Below are positions 1 through 5,694 of a stretch of DNA of 6,026 nt, one piece after another (the stretch's first letter is position 1; each line of letters begins with the position of its first letter). Location: contig DASRJX010000066.1 in the NCBI GenBank assembly GCA_035649235.1, positions 1 to 6,026 on the forward strand, given 5' to 3'. The notes beneath the pieces are model-generated. The model worked only from the letters and a program-made list of their open reading frames with translations. It did no database searches and was not told the DNA's origin. A program made the position numbers and the translations under genes. The DNA comes from DASRJX01 sp035649235. Lineage in GTDB: Bacteria > Acidobacteriota > Polarisedimenticolia > Gp22-AA2.

Positions 1-12
1 TGGCGGCGCCGC

Positions 13-34
13 GCGCCGGACGGGATCCCGGCGC
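13..34 (-). terminator. GC-rich hairpin just after the nucleotidyltransferase stop codon
   Basis: A perfect 7-bp inverted repeat (GCGCCGG at 13-19, CCGGCGC at 28-34, 8-base loop) abuts the stop codon of the leftward gene. There is no T-run after it on the minus strand within the 12 bases left in the window. It may be a transcript-end hairpin or chance in GC-rich DNA. Confidence 0.25.
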
Positions 35-1450
35 TCAGGAAAGCAGCTCGCGCGCGGCGCGCAGCGCCCCTTCCAGGTCGCCGATCCGGCCGTCGAGCTG
101 CATCTCGTAAACCGCCCGCGTGATCCGCCCGATCTCGGGACCGGGCCGGAGCCCCATCTCCAGCAGGTGCCGTCCCATCAGGAGCGGCTTCGGCGGCTTC
201 TCCTCGACGCCGAGCGAGCGCGCCCGGGCGATGAACCATTCCTGCGCCTCGGTCGAGAAGGACCCGGTGCGCCCCAGGCAGTCGGCGCGCGACACGCGGT
301 ACAGGAGCTCCGGCTCCAGCCGGCGCGCCAGCCTGCGGAAGGCGCCGTCGCCGACCGCCTCCCGGTTCTTGAAGTAGTGGCTCGGCGTCAGGTGCGATCC
401 CACCAACGCCACGACCTGGGCGCGCACGTCGTAGCCATCCAGGGTGTGCACCTTGAGGCGATCGAGGATCGCCAGGGTCGGCGCGACGCCGGCCTCCTCG
501 TGCTCGTAGGAGCGGATCCGCCCGTCGACGACGGCCGTCGTCGCGGGCTTGCCGAGGTCGTGGCAGAGCACGGCCAGGAGCACGGTGAGCTGCTTGACCT
601 CGGGCAGGCCGACGATCTCCTCGCGGGCGCGGTCGATGGCGAGGAGCGTGTGCACCCACACGTCCCCCTCGGGGTGCCATTCCGGTTCCTGGGGGCATCC
701 GACCGTGGCCTTCAATTCGGGGAACAGGCGATCGATGACGCCCAGCCGCAGCGCCCAGTCGAAGCCGATCGACGGGCGGCGGGCTTTCATCAGAAGTTTC
801 TCGATCTCGGCCCAGATGCGCTCCGCCGGCAGGTCCAGAAGGTCGATGGAGCGGCAAAGCTCTGCCGTCGCGGGATCGATCGAGAACTCCAGGCGAGCCG
901 CGAGCTGTAACGCGCGCAGCACGCGCAGGGAGTCCTCGACGAACGTCCCGCCGTCGACGGCGCGCAGGACCCCGGCCCGCAGGTCCTCCGCGCCCTTCCA
1001 TAGATCGATTGTCTCCCCGGTGAGAGGGTCGAGCATCATGGCGTTGATGGTGAAGTCGCGCCGGCGCGTCGCCTGCTCGAACGACAGATCGGGCTCGCCC
1101 TGGACGGCGAAGCCGCGATGGCCGCGGGCGACGCGCGTGTCGCGCCGCGGCAGGCTGACGTCGACGACGGGCGGCGTCGGACCGTGCTCCCCGCGAGGGG
1201 AGAGCTTGTAGACGGCGAACGACTCGCCGACCAGGTTCACCTGCCCGAAGGCCTGCAGGACTCCGACGAGACGCTCGGGCGGCAGGTGGTAGACCTCGAG
1301 ATCGAACTCCTGTCCGGAGGGGAGCGCCTCCTGTCCCCGCTGGCGCAGCCTGTGATGCTCGCGCACCCAGCCGCCCACGAGGAAGGCGCGCCCTCCGGCG
1401 TCGCGCACGGCGCGGGCGATGTCGATGACGAGGGGGTGCAGACCGGCCAT
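35..1450 (-). CDS. cca: tRNA nucleotidyltransferase (CCA-adding type) with HD domain
   Basis: The product is a 471-residue class II nucleotidyltransferase that most likely adds or repairs the 3' CCA of tRNAs in the cytoplasm. Visible motifs: GGWVRE at about 26-31 (motif A, with Glu where Asp is usual), the metal-binding pair Asp50/Glu52 in FDLEVY, RRRDFTINA at 129-137, the base-recognition motif EDSLR at 172-176, and ERIWAEIEKLL at 209-219. An HD phosphohydrolase-type domain follows (His267, HDLGKP at 297-302, YEHEEAG at 315-321), then a C-terminal LLMGRHLLEMGLRPGPEIG segment typical of the family. The frame stays open upstream to an ATG at 1534, but the 28 extra residues are low-complexity and homology begins at MAGLHPLV, so the ATG at 1450 is chosen. 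No Shine-Dalgarno sequence is visible; a TATACT box lies 8 bases upstream. Poly(A) polymerase or a CC-only or A-only adding enzyme cannot be excluded from motifs alone. The gene symbol is by family. Confidence 0.9.
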   Translation of the reverse strand: MAGLHPLVIDIARAVRDAGGRAFLVGGWVREHHRLRQRGQEALPSGQEFDLEVYHLPPERLVGVLQAFGQVNLVGESFAVYKLSPRGEHGPTPPVVDVSLPRRDTRVARGHRGFAVQGEPDLSFEQATRRRDFTINAMMLDPLTGETIDLWKGAEDLRAGVLRAVDGGTFVEDSLRVLRALQLAARLEFSIDPATAELCRSIDLLDLPAERIWAEIEKLLMKARRPSIGFDWALRLGVIDRLFPELKATVGCPQEPEWHPEGDVWVHTLLAIDRAREEIVGLPEVKQLTVLLAVLCHDLGKPATTAVVDGRIRSYEHEEAGVAPTLAILDRLKVHTLDGYDVRAQVVALVGSHLTPSHYFKNREAVGDGAFRRLARRLEPELLYRVSRADCLGRTGSFSTEAQEWFIARARSLGVEEKPPKPLLMGRHLLEMGLRPGPEIGRITRAVYEMQLDGRIGDLEGALRAARELLS

Positions 1451-1458
1451 GCCCCGAA

Positions 1459-1464
1459 AGTATA
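1459..1464 (-). promoter_or_regulatory. -10-like box (TATACT) for a near-leaderless nucleotidyltransferase transcript
   Basis: TATACT on the minus strand matches the sigma-70 -10 consensus at five of six positions and ends 8 bases before the ATG at 1450. Transcription starting 6-8 bases downstream would give a 5' leader of 0-2 bases, in line with the missing Shine-Dalgarno sequence. I see no good -35 hexamer at 16-18 bases spacing, so this is tentative. Confidence 0.4.
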
Positions 1465-1517
1465 AGCATTCACGTCGATTCGAGGATGACGAGGCAGATG
1501 CGATGCAGGCGGCGGGC

Positions 1518-1545
1518 TTGACTCCATGCAGCACGCATCTAATTT
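1518..1545 (+). promoter_or_regulatory. Possible promoter of the kinase-like gene
   Basis: TTGACT (1518-1523, five of six to the -35 consensus) is followed after 16 bases by TAATTT (1540-1545, a weak -10 in the most AT-rich patch of the intergenic region). Transcription would start near 1552, about 46 bases before the GTG start. The nine bases TTGACTCCA also occur at 5132-5140, in the better promoter of the small secreted protein. Confidence 0.35.
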
Positions 1546-1547
1546 TT

Positions 1548-1567
1548 ACCTGGACAAGTCGCCAGGT
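1548..1567 (+). promoter_or_regulatory. Inverted repeat 1 (ACCTGG / CCAGGT)
   Basis: This is a perfect 6-bp inverted repeat: ACCTGG at 1548-1553, 8-base spacer, CCAGGT at 1562-1567. It overlaps the predicted start of transcription and directly abuts the next inverted repeat, so a dimeric operator is at least as likely as an RNA hairpin. The function is unknown. Confidence 0.4.
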
Positions 1568-1585
1568 CTGTCAGAAGACTGACAG
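1568..1585 (+). promoter_or_regulatory. Inverted repeat 2 / hairpin directly before the ribosome binding site
   Basis: This is a perfect 7-bp inverted repeat: CTGTCAG at 1568-1574, loop AAGA, CTGACAG at 1579-1585. It ends one base before the Shine-Dalgarno sequence of the kinase-like gene (1587-1592). In RNA it would fold into a short stem next to the ribosome binding site and could tune translation; in DNA it is an 18-bp palindrome of the kind bound by dimeric repressors. The pairing is seen directly; the role is inference. Confidence 0.5.
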
Positions 1586-1586
1586 C

Positions 1587-1592
1587 GGAGGG
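1587..1592 (+). promoter_or_regulatory. Shine-Dalgarno sequence that decides the GTG start at 1598
   Basis: GGAGGG lies 5 bases before the GTG at 1598. It is much better placed for that codon than for the in-frame ATG at 1619, which has no purine-rich tract at proper spacing. Confidence 0.75.
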
Positions 1593-1597
1593 ATGGA

Positions 1598-3712
1598 GTG
1601 CGGCCCAGTGGTCACCTGATGGGGTTTCGACTCGCCGTGAGCCGCGTCCTTCGCCGGGTCCTCTCCCGCCTTCCGCTCGCGGCCCTGGTGGCGACGGCCG
1701 TGACGGTGCCGGCCGCCCTGATCGCCGTCGTCCTGATCCACGATCAGGCGAGCGCCGCCGCCCGCCAGATGAAGGAGGAGGGCCTCCGTACAGGCCGCCT
1801 CCTGACCGGGTCGCTTCTGAGCGCGGTGCCAGGGCTCCTGGGACTCGAGTCCACCGACGCCGTGCAGGAGATGCTCGACGCCGTCGGCCGCGATCGGACG
1901 GAGGAGCAGCTGGCGGTCATCGGCGCCGACGGCACGATCATCGCCAGCAACCGGCACGACTGGATCGGCCGGCAGGAGGGCGCCATCGACGAGCCGGAGT
2001 ACCTCCGACTGGCGTACACGGCGCGCTCCATCAGACAGCCGCAGGAGTCAGGGACCGAAGGGTGGCGATCGATCCTGGTGTCGCCGATTCGGGGTCCCGG
2101 ATCGGGCACGATGATGGCGGCCGGCTCCGGGGCCGTGCTCTACGTCGGAATCGACCACAAGCAGCGCCTCGACGCGCTGGCGGCGTCCACCGTGAAACGC
2201 GGCTCGTTCGCCGCTCTGGTCGTGATCGTGCTCGGCCTCTGCGCCTGGCAGGGGACCGGGGCCCTTCTCGCGCGACCAGCGCGGGAGATGGCATCGTATC
2301 TCCGGGCTGCGGCGATCGAAGTCCCAGCCTGTCCGCCCCGCGTGACGGCACCGCGCGAGCTGGCGTGCCTCGTGGACGACCTGGGGCGGATAGGAGCCGA
2401 GGTGCTCCGGCTTAAAGCGGCCCTCCGAGCGTCGGAGAGACAACGCCTGGAAGCGCAGCGGATGGAGAGCGTGGCCAGCCTGGCGGGCGCCGTGGCCAAC
2501 GACCTGAACAACCTTCTCACCGGCATTCTGGGGTACGGGCGGCTGCTGCTCGACCGGGTGGGCCAGGGGGATCCGATCCGGCGCCAGCTCGCGGTGATCG
2601 AGAACTCGGCGTCGCGCGCCGCCGAGCTGACCGGGCGCCTGCTGACCTTCAGCCGCCGTGTCGCCAGGCGGCCGGAGCCCACGGATCTCGGTGCGTCGCT
2701 CGCCGCGACGATCGAGTCGGTTCGCGCCCAGCTGGCGGCAGGCACCGATCTCGTGTTGCGGAGGCAGGAGGATCTCTGGCCCGCAGCGGTGGATGCGTCC
2801 CAGATCCAGAGGGTGCTCCTGGCGCTGTGCGCGAGCGCCCGCGAGGCGATGCCGTGCGGAGGCCGGTTGACGATCGAGATCGAGAACCAGGCTCTCACCG
2901 CCGACGACTGCCGCGGCCGCCTGGAGGCGCGGCCGGGCCGCTTCGCGGCGCTGAGCGTCGGCGACACAGGGGCGGGGAACGACCCGGAGCTGCGCCGGCG
3001 GCTGTTCGAGCCCTCCCTCGCCGGCAGCGAGCCGGCCGACGGCCGCGATCTCGCCCTGGCGATCGTGTATGGACTCGTGAAGGGGAACGATGGGTGGATC
3101 GAGGTGGACAGCCATCCGGGTGTCGGAACGAGGTTCACGGTCTTCCTGCCCGCGTGCGAAGCGCCGCCGGCCGCCGCCCGGCGCGAGCCGGCCGCCCCGG
3201 GTCCCGGCGCGACGGCCGTTCCGCGCGAACCGGTCGCCCTCCATCCCGGCCCGATCGATGCCATGCCCGATCCGGTCGCCGCCCCCTCCGGAGGGGAGGC
3301 GCGTGCGGCCACGATTCTGGCCGTCGACGACGAGTCGACCGTGCTCGCTCTGGCGAAGGACGTCCTGGAGATGCACGGCTACAGCGTTCTGACGGCGCGC
3401 AACGGCGAGGAGGCGTTGCGCGTGTTCCGGACGCACCGGGAGGAGATCGCCCTCGTCCTCCTCGACCTCACGATGCCGGTCATGGGAGGGCGGGAGTGCT
3501 TCCGGGAGATGCGCCGGATCGACCCGAAGGTGCGCGTCGTGATCAGCAGCGGCTTCTCGTCCGAGAGCAGCGCCAGCGAGCTGCTGGGGGATGGGGCGCT
3601 CGACTACCTGCAGAAGCCGTACGACATCGACACTCTGGCCCGCGCCGTGACCGCCGCCCTCCACAAGCACACCCGGACCGAGGCCGGGGGAGCAACCCGG
3701 CGAGCCGTCTGA
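1598..3712 (+). CDS. Hybrid sensor histidine kinase/response regulator with a degenerate kinase core (pseudokinase) and intact receiver
   Basis: This is a 704-residue inner-membrane signalling protein. Order of parts: membrane segment at about 25-47; extracytoplasmic region at 48-202 resembling a single Cache sensor (VIGADGTIIASN at 107-118); membrane segment at about 203-224; HAMP-like and coiled-coil linker at 225-292; dimerisation/H-box helix at 293-320; ATPase-like domain to 518; Pro/Ala-rich linker at 519-570; receiver at 571-690. The family H-box reads AHDFNNLL, but here it is AND-LNNLL with Asn301 in place of the phosphorylated His. The N-box Asn is Ser413 (and Ala409), the G2 box has Asp484 and Ala486 for glycines, and FEPFFTTK is FEPSLAGS. 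The G1 motif DTGAG (456-460) is kept. The receiver looks competent: Asp577/Asp578, phosphoacceptor Asp623 in LLDLTMP, Ser650, Lys673 in QKP. Autokinase activity is thus unlikely; a scaffold, allosteric or phosphate-accepting role is inferred. GTG start chosen by Shine-Dalgarno spacing. Confidence 0.9.
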   Translation: MRPSGHLMGFRLAVSRVLRRVLSRLPLAALVATAVTVPAALIAVVLIHDQASAAARQMKEEGLRTGRLLTGSLLSAVPGLLGLESTDAVQEMLDAVGRDRTEEQLAVIGADGTIIASNRHDWIGRQEGAIDEPEYLRLAYTARSIRQPQESGTEGWRSILVSPIRGPGSGTMMAAGSGAVLYVGIDHKQRLDALAASTVKRGSFAALVVIVLGLCAWQGTGALLARPAREMASYLRAAAIEVPACPPRVTAPRELACLVDDLGRIGAEVLRLKAALRASERQRLEAQRMESVASLAGAVANDLNNLLTGILGYGRLLLDRVGQGDPIRRQLAVIENSASRAAELTGRLLTFSRRVARRPEPTDLGASLAATIESVRAQLAAGTDLVLRRQEDLWPAAVDASQIQRVLLALCASAREAMPCGGRLTIEIENQALTADDCRGRLEARPGRFAALSVGDTGAGNDPELRRRLFEPSLAGSEPADGRDLALAIVYGLVKGNDGWIEVDSHPGVGTRFTVFLPACEAPPAAARREPAAPGPGATAVPREPVALHPGPIDAMPDPVAAPSGGEARAATILAVDDESTVLALAKDVLEMHGYSVLTARNGEEALRVFRTHREEIALVLLDLTMPVMGGRECFREMRRIDPKVRVVISSGFSSESSASELLGDGALDYLQKPYDIDTLARAVTAALHKHTRTEAGGATRRAV

Positions 3713-3714
3713 TC

Positions 3715-3720
3715 TAGAAT
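3715..3720 (+). promoter_or_regulatory. -10-like box (TAGAAT) just before the amidohydrolase start
   Basis: TAGAAT sits in the 16-base gap after the kinase-like gene and ends exactly 8 bases before the ATG at 3729, the same spacing as TATACT before the nucleotidyltransferase. No Shine-Dalgarno sequence precedes this ATG, so a near-leaderless transcript is possible. No convincing -35 is seen (17 bases upstream is GCAACC), and co-transcription with the upstream gene remains possible. Confidence 0.3.
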
Positions 3721-3728
3721 CGCCAGCG

Positions 3729-5117
3729 ATGCGTCGTCATCTTCGAGCCGGCCAGGCGCTTCTCTCTCTGGGCGTGACGATCGTGATCTCCGGCGGCGGG
3801 TTCTGGAGCAGCGCCGCGGCCGCCGCGGCGTCCGTCGGCGCCCCCGCGTTGCCCGCCGCCGGTTCCGTCCGGGCCCCCGCCCGCCGCGTCGCCGTGCGCT
3901 GCGGCCGCCTGATCGACGGCCTGTCGGACACCGTTCTCAGGGACGCGACGATCCTCATCGAGGGGGAGCGGATCGCGGCGGTCGGCAGCCGCATCGAGGT
4001 CCCTGCCGGCGCCGAGGAGATCGATCTCCGGGACTTCACCTGCCTGCCGGGATTCATCGACTGCCACACGCACCTGACCGAGTCGGCGGAGACGGACTAC
4101 GACGAAGCCGATTTCCTGCGGCGCTCGGCCGCCGACAAGGCGTTCCGGAGCATCGCCAACGCCCGGCTCACCCTCGAGGCGGGGTTCACGACCGTCCGGG
4201 ACGTCGGCGCCTACCACGCCTTCGTCGACACGGCCCTGCGCGACGCCATCAACCGCGGCGACGTCGAAGGCCCGCGCATGCAGGTGGCCGGGATCTACGT
4301 GACGATCCCGGGCGGCGGCGGGGAGTTGAACTCCTTCGCGCCCGAGATCGTTCTCCCGCCGCAGTTGCGTCTCGGCGTCGCCTCCGGGCCCGACGACGTG
4401 CGGCGCGTGGTGAGGGAGGCGATCAAGAACCGCGTGGACCTGATCAAGATGATCGTGTCCGGGGCGTTCCTGGCGATCGGCAACACCCCGAGCACGCCCC
4501 AGTTCACCGAGGAGGAGGTCCGCGCCGGCGTGCAGGAGGCGGCCAAGGCGGGGCTGAAGGTGGCGGCGCACGCCCACGGCGCGACGTCGATCATCGAGGC
4601 CTCGCGCGCCGGAGCGGCCTCGATCGAGCATGGCTCGTTCATCGACGAGGCGGCCATCCGGGAGGTGAAGAAGCGCGGCACGTTCCTGGTGCCGGATCTC
4701 TACGACGACCTCTACATCCGCGGCCAGGCTGGCTCCATCCAGTGGCCCGAGGAGTACGTCCGCAAGGAAGAGGAGGCCCACAAGGTCTGGCCGGCCAGCA
4801 TCCGCCGGGCCCGCGAGGCGGGGGTCAAGATAGCCTTCGGGACCGACTCCGCCGTCTATCCGCACGGGGAGAACGGCCGGCAGTTCCCCCTCATGCAGGA
4901 ATGGCTCGGGATGTCCCCGATGGAGGCGATCCGCTCCGCCACCTCGGTGGCCGCCACGCTTCTGGGCTGGGAGGACAGGGTCGGGGCTCTGGCGCCGGGT
5001 CGGTTCGGCGACCTGGTGGCGGTGCGGGGCGACCCGCTCGCGAACCTGCATCTCCTGGAGGCGGTGCCGTTCGTCATGAAGGGGGGAGTCGTCGTCAAGG
5101 ACGACCGTCCGAAATAG
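3729..5117 (+). CDS. Exported amidohydrolase (imidazolonepropionase-like / Xaa-dipeptidase subgroup)
   Basis: This is a 462-residue metal-dependent amidohydrolase, probably periplasmic. The N-terminus has Arg2, Arg3 and Arg6, a hydrophobic stretch at about 10-20 and an alanine-rich stretch at 29-34 that suits Sec signal cleavage, followed by a Pro/Ala spacer to about 51. The catalytic barrel shows the binuclear metal ligands: HTH at 113-115 in LPGFIDCHTHL, Lys240 in LIKMIVSG (the position carboxylated in this subgroup), His281 and His283 in AAHAHG, His301 in IEHGSF, and Asp373 in FGTDSAV. The C-terminus returns to the small beta domain (GALAPGRFGDLVAV at 419-432). Characterised relatives hydrolyse dipeptides with C-terminal Arg/Lys or Pro; the substrate here cannot be read from sequence. 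It lies 16 bases after the kinase-like gene and may be co-transcribed. No Shine-Dalgarno sequence is visible; the start is fixed by the signal peptide and by the lack of an upstream alternative. Confidence 0.9.
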   Translation: MRRHLRAGQALLSLGVTIVISGGGFWSSAAAAAASVGAPALPAAGSVRAPARRVAVRCGRLIDGLSDTVLRDATILIEGERIAAVGSRIEVPAGAEEIDLRDFTCLPGFIDCHTHLTESAETDYDEADFLRRSAADKAFRSIANARLTLEAGFTTVRDVGAYHAFVDTALRDAINRGDVEGPRMQVAGIYVTIPGGGGELNSFAPEIVLPPQLRLGVASGPDDVRRVVREAIKNRVDLIKMIVSGAFLAIGNTPSTPQFTEEEVRAGVQEAAKAGLKVAAHAHGATSIIEASRAGAASIEHGSFIDEAAIREVKKRGTFLVPDLYDDLYIRGQAGSIQWPEEYVRKEEEAHKVWPASIRRAREAGVKIAFGTDSAVYPHGENGRQFPLMQEWLGMSPMEAIRSATSVAATLLGWEDRVGALAPGRFGDLVAVRGDPLANLHLLEAVPFVMKGGVVVKDDRPK

Positions 5118-5131
5118 CCGGGCTTTCTTCT

Positions 5132-5160
5132 TTGACTCCAGGAGTCGCTGGCCGTAGAAT
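5132..5160 (+). promoter_or_regulatory. Sigma-70-type promoter of the small secreted protein gene
   Basis: TTGACT (5132-5137) and TAGAAT (5155-5160) are separated by 17 bases, each hexamer matching consensus at five of six positions. Transcription would start near 5167, giving a leader of about 24 bases that contains the ribosome binding site. This is the best promoter in the window. Confidence 0.7.
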
Positions 5161-5175
5161 CCTGCCACCTTATCT

Positions 5176-5181
5176 AGGAGG
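5176..5181 (+). promoter_or_regulatory. Shine-Dalgarno sequence for the ATG at 5191
   Basis: AGGAGG is a full consensus ribosome binding site, 9 bases before the ATG. It contrasts with the missing site in front of the amidohydrolase and suggests efficient translation. Confidence 0.8.
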
Positions 5182-5190
5182 CGAGCAGTC

Positions 5191-5565
5191 ATGAAGAGAT
5201 TCGCAGCGGCATTCGCCGTCGTGGCGCTGATGGCGGCGCCCGTGGCCTTCGCGTGTGACAAGCACAAAGACACCCAGAGCGCGCAGTTCGGCAAGGGTCC
5301 GATCAAGGACGTCGTCCTGACCGGCTACCTCACCGACTCGAACTGCGGCGCGGCGAACGCCAACGCCGAAGGCAAGGACTGCGCCCTGCACTGCATCAAG
5401 AAGGGGGCGAAGGTCCAGCTCAAGGCCGACAACAAGCTGTACACGATCGAGAAGCTCGACAAGCCGGAGGAGGTGTTCGGCTTCGAGGTGAAGGTCACCG
5501 GCCAGCTCGACGAATCGTCGAACGTGGTCCGCGTCGCCTCGATCGAGAAGCTGACGAAGTCCTGA
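5191..5565 (+). CDS. Small secreted cysteine protein, DUF5818-like
   Basis: This is a 124-residue exported protein of unknown function. A classical signal peptide (Lys2, Arg3, hydrophobic 4-19) ends in AFA before Cys22, giving a signal peptidase I site; the -3 residue is Ala, so it is a poor lipobox and a lipoprotein is less likely. The mature part shows TGYLTDSNCG (44-53), then Cys64 and Cys68 in DCALHC, IKKGAKVQL, and a closing strand pattern FEVKVTGQLD...VVRVASIEKL. This layout (DSxCG, C-x3-C, GAK, VxVTG) resembles small acidobacterial DUF5818 proteins, probably an OB-like beta barrel. Cys52, Cys64 and Cys68 could form a disulfide or bind metal; that is inference. It is a single-gene unit with its own promoter, strong ribosome binding site and terminator. 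The family assignment is from memory of the pattern. Confidence 0.85.
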   Translation: MKRFAAAFAVVALMAAPVAFACDKHKDTQSAQFGKGPIKDVVLTGYLTDSNCGAANANAEGKDCALHCIKKGAKVQLKADNKLYTIEKLDKPEEVFGFEVKVTGQLDESSNVVRVASIEKLTKS

Positions 5566-5590
5566 AGCCCCGCTTCACTCCGAAGGATCG

Positions 5591-5621
5591 AAGGGCCGCG
5601 GCGACGCGGCCCTTGTTTTTT
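5591..5621 (+). terminator. Intrinsic terminator of the small secreted protein gene
   Basis: A perfect 10-bp GC-rich stem (AAGGGCCGCG at 5591-5600, CGCGGCCCTT at 5605-5614) is closed by a GCGA tetraloop of the stable GNRA class and followed by G and six Ts (5616-5621). It lies 26 bases after the stop codon. The other strand lacks a T-run, so it acts rightward only. Confidence 0.93.
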
Positions 5622-5694
5622 CACCGCTCCTTCTCCCCGCGTCCCGCCGAAGGGACCGTGCGTTCCGCGGAGGGACCATCCGCACCGCCGGGGC
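5622..5694. other. Short intergenic stretch with no gene seen
   Basis: Between the terminator and the DUF1326-like remnant there is no start codon with a ribosome binding site and no signal-peptide-like frame. AGGGACC occurs twice, 20 bases apart (5651-5657 and 5671-5677), possibly by chance. No convincing promoter is seen. Confidence 0.4.

Noticed and set aside
167..910. Plus-strand frame of 247 codons opposite the nucleotidyltransferase
   Set aside because: It is a mirror of the conserved minus-strand gene, with no domain and no ribosome binding site.
1451..1534. N-terminal extension of the nucleotidyltransferase to the ATG at 1534
   Set aside because: The 28 extra residues are low-complexity (AASASSSS-like) and not family-like, and the TATACT box falls inside the extension.
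2048..3670. Long open frame (540 codons) on the minus strand opposite the kinase-like gene
   Set aside because: It is rich in Arg, Gly and Pro with no recognisable domain, a typical shadow of a GC-rich gene. The plus-strand frame has clear domains and a ribosome binding site.
3714..5306. Long open frame (530 codons) on the minus strand opposite the amidohydrolase
   Set aside because: The translation is His/Arg/Asp-rich and without motifs, and it spans two convincing plus-strand genes and a promoter.
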